64,000 bases of DNA from Parafannyhessea umbonata (GTDB lineage: Bacteria > Actinomycetota > Coriobacteriia > Coriobacteriales > Atopobiaceae): the NCBI RefSeq assembly GCF_900111255.1, contig NZ_FOGP01000008.1, positions 1 to 64,000 of the forward strand. The letters run 5' to 3'. Made by a program: the position numbers and the translations under genes. Position 1 is the first letter of the stretch. Every line of letters starts with the position of its first letter. The notes beneath the pieces were generated by a model, which had not been told where the DNA came from, did not search any database, and saw only the letters and a program-made list of their open reading frames with translations. Positions 1-8,200 of the stretch are shown one piece after another.

Positions 1-2547
1 GGCACGGGCATCGCGTACACCGACGCGCAGTCCGTCCTCAACCTCAGCTCCACCGACGGCGACCAGATCGAGCTCTTCGCGATCTGGGACGAGATTAACA
101 ACTTCATCGTTCACTACATCGACTCCGCCGATATGGTTACCACAGTGTCCGTGGATAAGACCGACGCTACCTGGTCGACAACCGATCTCTATCCGGCCAC
201 TGATCCCACCAAGACCGGCTATGTCTTCGACAAGTGGATGTACGTGGATGCCACTGGCGCTCTCATTGCCGTGACGCCTGGCACTACCGCCTACTCCACG
301 CTTTCTGACGCCGTCGACCCCAACGTTGTTCAGGCCGAGGTCACCCTGTATGCCGCCTGGCTCAAGCTGGTCGACTACAAGGTCACCTACTGGACTACTG
401 ACGACAACGGGGCGACGCTAGTCTACGGCGGCTTTACTGGCCACGGCACCGATGTAGAAGGAACCGTCATCACACCCTCCACGATGGCGGACGCCACGCA
501 CAACTGGAGTAACGTCAGCCATATCCCCGGTTACGTCTTCGACGTACCCGCCACCACGAACTATGGCATCGACTCCATCACGCTCGATCCCACGCTCACC
601 GACCAGGAGCTCAAGCTTGTGTTCGTTCGCAGGTCCGACTACATCCTCATCTACGATCCCAACTACGTTGACAATGGCGTTCCTGCCACGACAGACATCC
701 AGAATGCTTTCTGGGCTCAGGACGGCCTCGACGCTCACAGCGCCAGCCGCCGCGGATACACCCTGATTGGCTGGAACACGGCCGCCGATGGCTCCGGCAA
801 GAACGTCGTCGCCACAGACAAGTATGGTCAGCTCGTCCTGCTGGTCGATCCGACGGCTTCTGACACTGATGTCACGACCCTTACGCTCTATGGCCTCTGG
901 CAGGAGAAGAGCGACTTCAAGGTCGTCTACGACAACAACTACATCTCCGTTGGCGCGAAATACCGTCCTGCGAGTACGGTGACAGCCGCTGACAGGGAGC
1001 ACGTTGCCTGGACTGCCGGCGATCTCGAGCCCGTCGACGCCTCCGTAATCGTTGCTCCTAAGGGTTATCATCTCGGCGGCTGGACCTACATCGCGGACGG
1101 CAACGTCTTCGATATCGACTCCACGGATCAGTACAACACGATCTCTGACACCCTGAGCCCCGCTGCAGCCCTCGACCAGATCACGCTGTACGCCAAGTGG
1201 ATCGAGAACGAGATTGAGCTCAAGTACGTCACTGGTGAGATTGACACGACTACCGGCGCATTCAGTGCGAATGCCTCGGCCGGCACAGTCTCCCGCAGCT
1301 CCGAGACCATCACCGTGGTCTCCGGCACTGCGCTTGGCGCGATTGCCGCACCGAACCCCGGCTGGCACTTCGTGAAGTGGATCCGTCTCGATGCATCCCT
1401 GCTGACCTCTGCTCTCATGACGGCCTCCACGACCGGGTTCAATGACCTGCCTACAGACATGACGCAGCTCGCCTTTGCCTCCATTCAGAATGTCACCGAC
1501 GGCCTCTGGTATGGCGAGACGTACATGGCCCTGTTCGAGAAGAACGATCCCGCTACGCTCATCTACGATAAGAACGCTTCTGATGCCACGGGTACCATCG
1601 CGGACGTCGTCGAGCCCTTCGGCACCATCCTCACGCTCGACTCCGGCAAGAACGACATCGAGACGCCTTCTGACCTGACTGACGGCTTCAAGCGCGATCA
1701 CTACACGCTTCTTGGCTGGAACACCAAGGCAGACCTGTCCGGTACGCATTACGACCTCTCGTTCGATGGCTTCGAGCTTCCCGAGGGCACGACGGTTCTC
1801 TACGCTGAGTGGGAGATCAACAAGGGCCGTCTGATCTACGACAAGAACGCCCAGGATGCTACGGGCACCATCGCAGACGTCGTGAAGCCGTATGGCACCC
1901 ACATCACGCTCGACAGCGGTACCGAGGACACTACGGTGACTATTGAGGACGGCTTCCGTCGCCCGCACTACAAGCTGGTGGGCTGGAATACCGAGCCTGA
2001 CTACAGCGGAATCCACTACGATCTGTCCCAGGGCTGGACGATGCCCGATGGCACTACGGTTCTCTACGCCGAGTGGGAGAAGCTGACCTTCGAGATCGAG
2101 GTTTCCAAGCCTACGGAGGGCGGTACCATCATCGGTGGCGACCCTGAGCCCATTCCGTATGGCGAGCCCATCCCCGAGGGTTGGGTGACGGTCATCCCCG
2201 ATTCCGGCAAGCACATTTCCGGCTGGACCTATGTCATCCTCGACGAGGACGGCGTCATCCACACCGGCACCATCGACGATCCGACCAAGCTCATCGTTAC
2301 TGGCAAGGTCACGCTCACCCCGATCTTTGAGGATGACGTCGTCGAGTCCGAGGGCGACGTTATCGAGCCGACTCCCGCGTCCGCCAAGAACATTGGCCCG
2401 AATGTGGCCGGCAAGGGTGAGAGGATTCCGCAGACTGGAGACCTCTTTGACGGATCCCTCGCTATCGTCCTCATCGGCGCTGCTGTTACGCTTATTCTCC
2501 CAGCCATTGTGCTGAGGCGTCGTAACGATGATCGGGAAGAAGCATAG
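1..2547 (+). CDS. Partial: C-terminal part of a wall-anchored InlB B-repeat surface protein with IPQTG sorting signal
   Basis: The frame is open from the first base, so the 5' end lies outside the window; 848 codons are present. The visible part is a chain of about nine InlB B-type (Listeria-Bacteroides, Flg_new) beta-grasp repeats of 70-95 residues. Each has a 'GYxxxGWxxxxDGSG' core and an aromatic end such as LYAAW, LYGLW, LYAKW or LYAEW. Two consecutive repeats (about 1543-2085) are near copies. The C-terminus carries IPQTG (2425-2439), then a hydrophobic stretch of about 20 residues and RRRNDDREEA, a standard sortase signal with Ile for Leu. The protein should therefore be covalently linked to peptidoglycan and act as an extracellular stalk or adhesin; the binding domain, if any, is upstream of the window. 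A terminator follows 30 bp after the stop, so it is transcribed separately from the next operon. Confidence 0.93.
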   Translation, partial: GTGIAYTDAQSVLNLSSTDGDQIELFAIWDEINNFIVHYIDSADMVTTVSVDKTDATWSTTDLYPATDPTKTGYVFDKWMYVDATGALIAVTPGTTAYSTLSDAVDPNVVQAEVTLYAAWLKLVDYKVTYWTTDDNGATLVYGGFTGHGTDVEGTVITPSTMADATHNWSNVSHIPGYVFDVPATTNYGIDSITLDPTLTDQELKLVFVRRSDYILIYDPNYVDNGVPATTDIQNAFWAQDGLDAHSASRRGYTLIGWNTAADGSGKNVVATDKYGQLVLLVDPTASDTDVTTLTLYGLWQEKSDFKVVYDNNYISVGAKYRPASTVTAADREHVAWTAGDLEPVDASVIVAPKGYHLGGWTYIADGNVFDIDSTDQYNTISDTLSPAAALDQITLYAKWIENEIELKYVTGEIDTTTGAFSANASAGTVSRSSETITVVSGTALGAIAAPNPGWHFVKWIRLDASLLTSALMTASTTGFNDLPTDMTQLAFASIQNVTDGLWYGETYMALFEKNDPATLIYDKNASDATGTIADVVEPFGTILTLDSGKNDIETPSDLTDGFKRDHYTLLGWNTKADLSGTHYDLSFDGFELPEGTTVLYAEWEINKGRLIYDKNAQDATGTIADVVKPYGTHITLDSGTEDTTVTIEDGFRRPHYKLVGWNTEPDYSGIHYDLSQGWTMPDGTTVLYAEWEKLTFEIEVSKPTEGGTIIGGDPEPIPYGEPIPEGWVTVIPDSGKHISGWTYVILDEDGVIHTGTIDDPTKLIVTGKVTLTPIFEDDVVESEGDVIEPTPASAKNIGPNVAGKGERIPQTGDLFDGSLAIVLIGAAVTLILPAIVLRRRNDDREEA
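1543..2085 (+). repeat. Tandem duplication of one InlB repeat (period 273 bp, 91 codons)
   Basis: Two adjacent repeats in the partial gene match along their whole length. Both begin LIYDKNA-DATGTIADVV and end with GTTVLYAEWE. Matching points at 1561 and 1834 give a period of 273 bp. They are much closer to each other than to the other repeats in the protein, indicating a recent in-frame duplication. Confidence 0.85.
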
Positions 2548-2576
2548 CGGGTAGGGGAGAAGGACATTTTTCCTCT

Positions 2577-2610
2577 GGCACGGCCCCGTTCGCGGGGCCG
2601 TGCCTTTTTT
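2577..2610 (+). terminator. Intrinsic terminator of the IPQTG surface protein gene
   Basis: A perfect 12-bp GC-rich stem (2577-2588 with 2593-2604) closes a TTCG loop and is followed at once by six T. It lies 30 bp after the stop codon at 2547. Confidence 0.95.
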
Positions 2611-2811
2611 GTCAACGCCATCGACGGCGCCTATTTGGCCTCATGAGCGTTCATATCTGTCTATTGAAGGTTTCTGGCTTGTGGACGTCCTAAGGCGCGA
2701 TTGGGGGGTAGACGCCGAGAATGGCTTGCGTGGCTCGTGCGTGCATGGTGCTTTTCATCCAGTCCGTGATGCCTGGTGTTCCCTGCATTGTTGTTCTGGG
2801 ACTGTGACTTA

Positions 2812-2871
2812 TCTACCTGCTGCTACATGCCTGCTAGCATGATAGCTAGCAGGCATGTAGCAGCAGGTAGA
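2812..2871. repeat. Perfect 27-bp inverted repeat, 6-nt spacer
   Basis: Positions 2812-2838 are the exact reverse complement of 2845-2871, separated by ATGATA. The arms centre on GCTAGC and each holds an internal near-repeat (CTACCTGCTG/CTACATGCCTG). There is no T-run on either side, so it is not an ordinary intrinsic terminator. It could be a cruciform or protein-binding site, a recombination site, a transcription roadblock, or the stem of a small RNA; the sequence does not decide between these. Confidence 0.95.
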
Positions 2872-2949
2872 ACGATGTCATATGATAACGTGCGAGCATA
2901 GATATCAATATGTTAATCATTACCACATTTCTTGTCGACCGGGTGGATG

Positions 2950-3001
2950 AAATTTGCTGATTGATAAACGAATTGTCGATAAATTTGCATATTGTTAAAC
3001 A
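2950..3001. repeat. Pair of 21-bp direct repeats spaced 31 bp apart
   Basis: AAATTTGC..ATTG.TAAAC occurs at 2950-2970 and again at 2981-3001, with 17 of 21 positions identical. The 31-bp spacing is about three helical turns, so a dimeric or cooperative DNA-binding protein could sit on the same face at both sites. The repeats lie roughly 170-215 bp upstream of the proposed promoter. Confidence 0.7.
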
Positions 3002-3164
3002 TATTGATTTTCAGCTTGGTGAATTCGGACATTTGAGGTGGTAGATGGTTATTTATTGAGGGCAATACCGCTCGCCCAAAATCGATTCCGTGAACGGCTG
3101 CTAACAATAACAGAAATAGGCATCTACCTGTGAAAATCACCTTGGCTGTTGTCCTTATGCCACT

Positions 3165-3196
3165 TTGACAAATACATATGTATTTGAGACTATATT
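3165..3196 (+). promoter_or_regulatory. Probable operon promoter with 20-bp spacer and internal palindrome
   Basis: A consensus -35 box TTGACA (3165-3170) is followed after 20 bp by TATATT (3191-3196) as -10. The spacer holds a perfect 16-bp palindrome AAATACATATGTATTT (3170-3185). Long 19-20-bp spacers with a dyad inside them are the hallmark of promoters activated by MerR-family regulators, so a regulator of that kind, or a repressor binding between the boxes, is plausible. Transcription would start near 3203, giving a leader of about 67 nt before the ATG at 3270. A second TATATT at 3203-3208 has no matching -35. Confidence 0.5.
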
Positions 3197-3269
3197 AGTG
3201 TCTATATTTAGGTCGATTTCTCTTAGCTTAATGCCAGTTGAAGCTTGCGAGACGTTGAAAGGTACTGCC

Positions 3270-5162
3270 ATGTTCTTCGATCCCACAACACTTCTCGGTA
3301 TTTCGACTCAGTGCGGAGATGCCACCCCCTTGCACCGAAAGGGACATCCCCTAGTCACTCGTATGGCGTGCGTTGCCGTCGTCGCGGGTGCGCTCTCGCT
3401 TGCGACGGCTCTTTTTGCGGCCCCAACTATGTCGTACGCCAACGAACCTCCTGGCGATTCTATCGCAGGCGACCAAATTGCTTCCAATTATCCTGCTGTC
3501 GTTGATTACGATCGCATCGCGCTCGACACAAGTGAGGATTATTCCGCGCGGCCTACTGTGTCGGATGGATCTTCCATCGGTGCCGACCTTTACGTTGTGA
3601 CTGATACGGGTTCATCTTCTGCTGGTGAATCGGATACCGAAGCGTTGTCAGATGAAAACCCGTTGGCATATTCGTGCCAGAGTGAAATCGATGCGACTCA
3701 GGTGTCTAGCTGCGCAAACCTCATTCCTTCTTCAGACTCAGATTTGAACAATTCCGCACTTGATCCTTCTTACGTCATCACCTATGTGAAGTGTGATCCT
3801 AACGGCAATCTATTGAATGGCCCTGACGACATGGATTCCGTGCAGAAATCCGCTCCAATCGGCACGACAGTTAATATTCGCGACGTTGATCCCGATTTTA
3901 TGAACCATTTTGATGGCTATGTCTTTGCGTCTAGGACATCTGCAGGCTATGCGAGCACTGATTCCGTAACGGTCACCGGCTCTGGCTTTGACCGCATGCG
4001 GTTGTTGTTCGTTCCTGGTTTCTATTCCTATGTTATTAGCGTCGTGGACGATGACGGAAGCTTCTACGACGGTGGTGCAGTTAATTATCGCTCTAACGTT
4101 ACCTGGGATTCTATTGTTGCCTTTGAGGAGAATGGCGTTAATTCCGATACTTTCAACACTACCTATAAGCCCAAGCCTGGTTATAAGGTCGGCAAGTTTT
4201 TCTATAAGCTTGAGCGCAACATGGACAATTCACTCAGCACCGACTTCCTTTGCCCCGACTCAATGAAGTTCGGTGATATTGTGAATGAGCTGCGTAAAGA
4301 GCTTCGGAAGACGGGTGAGTTCTTTAATGCCGACGCACCCCTTCAGCTCTACGGCACCTTTGTCATGCGCAATGACTATCAAGTAGAGTTTGACGTCTCC
4401 GGTCTAAGTGCTGGCGACAATGGGCAGCCCAACAATCGAGTCGGCGTCAGCTGGGATTCGCGGGACCTTTCTCCCGTCTACGATGCCCTTGTTGCCGCTC
4501 CCGTCAACGAAGTGGTTTGGACGTATCGTAGCGGTTCGGGAAAGATGCTTGCCGTGTCGGACGATACGTCTTTTGCGGATGTGTATACCTCTTGGTATGG
4601 TGACGACGCTTCTTATGGATCCGTCACCCTGAAGGCCGTTTACGCCTCAGAGTTTTCTTCTGACGATGGTCAGGAGAATCCTGGGCAGCATCAGGACCAA
4701 ACAGGCTCGAACGAGACGGGCGGCCAAGAATCATCCGATAACCAGAATGTGGCCGAAGACGGGGGTGGTCAGTCTGTGCCTCCGGCATCGGGGAGCTCTT
4801 CTGGTACGAATCTCTTTTCTCCGTCCCAGGCTGATCTTTCATCTGAGGTGGGCGTTGGAGATAACGCCGCCAGTAATTCCAATAGTTCAATTTTGATTGA
4901 TAAGGCCGGTTCAAAGTCTAGTAATGCGACTCGAACTGATTCCTCAATTTTTGAGCCGGCTTCTTCACCTGATGCTGCCGCTTTGGCGGCTGCCGAAGAG
5001 CCGACGGCAATCGAGCCGCCTGCTCCTGCGGTTGTGGGTGACTCAAACGTCTCGCAATCCGCTTCCGGGGACATCTTTAATCCGCTTGCCCCCGTGGGCG
5101 TGGTTCTTGTTGCGTCCGCATTTGGCGTCTATGCATTGAGGCGAAAGCGGTTGGTTGACTAG
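3270..5162 (+). CDS. Secreted three-repeat InlB-like protein with C-terminal membrane tail, first gene of the operon
   Basis: The frame is open from further upstream, but the TTG at 3165 is the -35 box and the ATG at 3231 has no ribosome binding site. The ATG at 3270 has GAAAGG (3257-3262) seven bases upstream, giving 630 residues. Residues about 31-57 form a signal peptide ending SYA|NE. A Ser/Asp-rich linker with two Cys follows to about residue 165, then three diverged InlB B-type repeats (about 167-460), a Gln/Ser/Gly-rich linker, and a C-terminal hydrophobic segment (about 607-623) with tail RRKRLVD. Where a sortase motif would be expected the sequence reads SASGD, so there is no LPXTG. 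It is probably a membrane-held or atypically sorted surface protein. It ends 65 bp before the giant gene and its codon use is less GC-rich than that of the giant's core. Function unknown; a partner or anchor of the giant protein is an inference. Confidence 0.85.
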   Translation: MFFDPTTLLGISTQCGDATPLHRKGHPLVTRMACVAVVAGALSLATALFAAPTMSYANEPPGDSIAGDQIASNYPAVVDYDRIALDTSEDYSARPTVSDGSSIGADLYVVTDTGSSSAGESDTEALSDENPLAYSCQSEIDATQVSSCANLIPSSDSDLNNSALDPSYVITYVKCDPNGNLLNGPDDMDSVQKSAPIGTTVNIRDVDPDFMNHFDGYVFASRTSAGYASTDSVTVTGSGFDRMRLLFVPGFYSYVISVVDDDGSFYDGGAVNYRSNVTWDSIVAFEENGVNSDTFNTTYKPKPGYKVGKFFYKLERNMDNSLSTDFLCPDSMKFGDIVNELRKELRKTGEFFNADAPLQLYGTFVMRNDYQVEFDVSGLSAGDNGQPNNRVGVSWDSRDLSPVYDALVAAPVNEVVWTYRSGSGKMLAVSDDTSFADVYTSWYGDDASYGSVTLKAVYASEFSSDDGQENPGQHQDQTGSNETGGQESSDNQNVAEDGGGQSVPPASGSSSGTNLFSPSQADLSSEVGVGDNAASNSNSSILIDKAGSKSSNATRTDSSIFEPASSPDAAALAAAEEPTAIEPPAPAVVGDSNVSQSASGDIFNPLAPVGVVLVASAFGVYALRRKRLVD

Positions 5163-5194
5163 CGCTGCGCCATAACGATCCACATGGCGCAGCG
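5163..5194 (+). promoter_or_regulatory. Hairpin between the first operon gene and the giant gene
   Basis: Positions 5163-5173 are the reverse complement of 5184-5194 (11 bp perfect, 10-nt loop), starting directly after the stop codon at 5162. No T-run follows, so full termination is unlikely. It may act as a weak attenuator, an mRNA processing site or a 3'-end stabiliser that sets the ratio of the small protein to the giant. Confidence 0.6.
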
Positions 5195-5227
5195 GAAGCG
5201 CAAAACCTAGTGACTTTGAGGTTTGAG

Positions 5228-8200
5228 ATGAAAAACGTAATGACATACACGGCTCAGGAGGAAAGGGGAGTGTGGCGCGCCCTCGTCGGCGGCGTCATGG
5301 TTGCCTGTGCGGCGACGCTCCTCTCCGTCTTCGTGGCCGCTCCCTCGTTCGCGTTTGCGGATGAGGCGGGGGCGGATGGGGCCGATTCTGTCATTGCGGA
5401 GCCAAGCGAACAGGACAACTATGCCGATTTTCAGAGTTCAACTTTTGTAAATCAGCAGGTAGACAGTGTGGTCTCGCAATCCGCACCAGTTTCGGAGGTC
5501 AGCTCCGCCACAGAGCCTCCCGTGTCTGCTGGGGACGTTTGTGCAGAGGGGGACCCCTCTGCGGACGGGACTGAAGCTCAGGGGACAGTGGTTGCTGGGT
5601 CCAGGGAGAGTGACGATACACGGCAGAGCGAAGACAACAGTTCCGAACCCGGTGCCGTGGCGACTTCTCCGACTGACGCATCTAATATATATGTATCGGA
5701 CTCTTCGGAGGATGATCTCCATGAGGTTGATGCTGTCACTGAGGATGGACTCGAGCCCGCTCTGACCGAGAGCAATCCCAGCTCTTGCGTTTATCTGAGC
5801 GCCTCTTCTGAAGGGACCTACACGCTTGCCTATGTCCTGACCGATGGTGGCACATGGACCGTCGATACCTCAAGAATGCAGACGGAGTTCGCGCCGAACA
5901 CGGGCGTGCTTCTGCCTTCTGCGGGCTATGTCTACCGCGAGGGCTACCACCTCATCGGGTGGTCGGACACGCTCGGTGGTGCAGTTCTGTATGCGCCTGG
6001 CTACACGCGCTTCCGCATCAACGCAGATACAACCTTCTATACCGTTTGGGCTATTGATTCGTACGACGTTACGTACGTCTCGAATACGCTCGATGGGTCA
6101 ACTTGGTCGGGTTCCATTGCCCAACGTGCGGATTACAACACTTCGGTCTCGGTTCAGACGTGTCCCATGGCCACGTATTCGTATAACACCGCGACCATGA
6201 GCTTCGACCATTGGAGTACCGACCCCAATGACGTCGGCGTCTCCTATGGGGCTGGCGATACCCTGCTGGTCAAGGCTCCGGTTGCTCTGTATGCCATCTG
6301 GAAGACGGATATTCTGGAGTCTGGTACCGTCGGGGATAACCCCAACGTCTACTGGGAGCTCTATGCTGACGGCACGCTTGAGATGGGGCTCGTGAGCTCC
6401 TCTGGAAGTGCAAGTGTGTATGCGCCCGATTTCATGCGTGGCTCCACCAAGATCAACAAGGTCGTGACCAACGGACGCAAGAGCCAGGGCAAGATCAAGC
6501 CGACCACGCTGTTCAACTGGTTCCGCGATTGCCCCAACATGTCTTCGTTTGACGGTTCTGGTATCGACACCACGGACACGACCGTCTTCGCCGGGTGGCT
6601 TGAGTACACGCTCCAGACCTGCAACGTCGAGAGCCTCGCCGTCACGGGCACGGGCGACTGGGTCACTACGGGAATGGTCGCGACGGGCTCGGAGGAGATC
6701 CTCGAGATGGGTCGTGTTTTCCACGACCAGTATGCCGTGCGCCCCCTCTCGGGAGACCTTGACATCCACAGCTGGACGATGCTTGGCGATGGCATCCTCA
6801 CGCCTTATCCAACGTTCACGTTTGGTTCCGCCGGCAAGCTTTCGTCCATTACACTCGGCGACGACTGCCGTCTTTCCGGCACGCAGTTCTCTCACGAGGG
6901 CGTTGGCGTCTGGCTCGGCAGCGATGGCTGGCATGGATCGAGCCAGGACCTCATGAACCGCTATCAGGACGGCACTACGGTTACGAAGGACTACGGGGTG
7001 GTCACCTATGTGTGGTTCCCTGGCGGCCCTGATGGAAATGACGTCATCTACAGCTATGACTTCGACCCCGACACGAAGACCGTCTACAACGTCAGATGGA
7101 GTGCCGCAGGCTTCCTCAATCCCTCCAAGAATGTCTGGTGGAGGCTCGTGTCTGGTACGCTCGAGATGGGTATTGAGGACCCTGACGGGGACGTGACGGT
7201 TAGCGTCTACGGCGGCATAAACGATGACTGGTACGGCGCCACGACCCCCTGGGCAAAGCTGCGCGAGTACATCGTTCGCGTCAACACGATGGGTTCAGGA
7301 TCGAACGGAAAGATCAAGCCCACCACTCTCCGCGGGTGGTTCGAGGGTTGCGTGACGCTCGAGTACTTCGACGGGGCTGGGCTTGACACTTCTGCTTGCA
7401 CTTCTTTTGCTCAGCTGTTCGATGACGCGCACCCGGCGCTCACTGTCGTCAACGTCGGCGACTGGGATACTTCGAAGGTAACCTCCTTCCTGGAGGCGTT
7501 TGATGCCGACAGCACCTCAAACGCGCTGACTGGCGAGCTTGACATCCATGGATGGGACATGACAAGGGGCAATGTCTCCGGCATGTTCCTGGGCTCGGGC
7601 GACAATGCTAGCTGGATGGACTCTATCACTACGCTTATCTTGGGCGACAAGGTCGTCCTCACCGGCTCCGGCTTCAGCCGCACCAATGATGGCGCGTGGC
7701 TTGCGTCTGGCGGCCTGTTTGACGGTCGTCACCTTCGCACTGCGGAGCTCGTCTCGCTCTACGGGACGACGGGGGCAAGGTTCGCAATCGGCCAGACCAC
7801 TTGGATCTGGGTGCCCGGATACCTTGGCGGCACCTTTGCTTCCAACCCCAACGTCTGGTGGACGTTTGACACCGCTACGGGAACCCTCGAGATGGGCGTC
7901 TTCACCAACGCGTCCACGGTGGGGGAGAATAGCATCATTACCGAGAATTACAGCAACCTTCCCTTCGTGACCCACGCGGCGGACATCACCTCCATCGTGA
8001 CGGACGGCACCTCGTCCGCGGCAAAGATTAAGCCTCGTACGCTGGACTGGCGTCTTGGTCTTGCGTACGCGAGCCTTGCCTCATTCGACGGAAGTGGCTT
8101 CGACACCTCCCTCGCGACGAGCTTCGCGAACATGTTCCTTGACCATGCGGGTCCTCTTGCAGTCACCAATGTGGGCAGCTGGGACACCTCAAACGTCACG

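Larger units (their letters stand above)
2611..3164. other. Non-coding region upstream of the giant-protein operon
   Basis: About 550 bp with no credible gene. The first 200 bp have mixed composition. From about 2872 the DNA turns clearly AT-rich, unlike the surrounding GC-rich coding DNA. It contains a perfect 27-bp inverted repeat (2812-2871), two direct repeats 31 bp apart (2950-3001) and an 11-bp inverted pair (2904-2914 with 2998-3008). It looks like a long regulatory region for the operon that starts at 3270. Short open frames here lack ribosome binding sites and start in the terminator or in AT-rich DNA. Confidence 0.6.

Noticed and set aside
418-2262. 614-codon open frame on the minus strand
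   Set aside because: It overlaps the InlB-repeat gene, whose product is clearly recognisable and ends in a sorting signal; this is an antisense shadow.
2600-2842. 80-codon open frame on the + strand after the first terminator
   Set aside because: It starts inside the terminator hairpin, has no ribosome binding site, and ends inside the 27-bp inverted repeat.
2812-2871. Intrinsic terminator reading of the large hairpin
   Set aside because: No T-run follows on either strand, and a complete terminator already exists at 2577-2610.
2913-3140. 75-codon open frame on the minus strand with a hydrophobic start
   Set aside because: It has a GTG start with no properly spaced ribosome binding site and lies in AT-rich DNA that carries repeats; no recognisable product.
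3165-3269. Earlier TTG (3165) or ATG (3231) start for the first operon gene
   Set aside because: The TTG is part of the -35 box and the ATG has no Shine-Dalgarno; the ATG at 3270 has GAAAGG at 7 nt.
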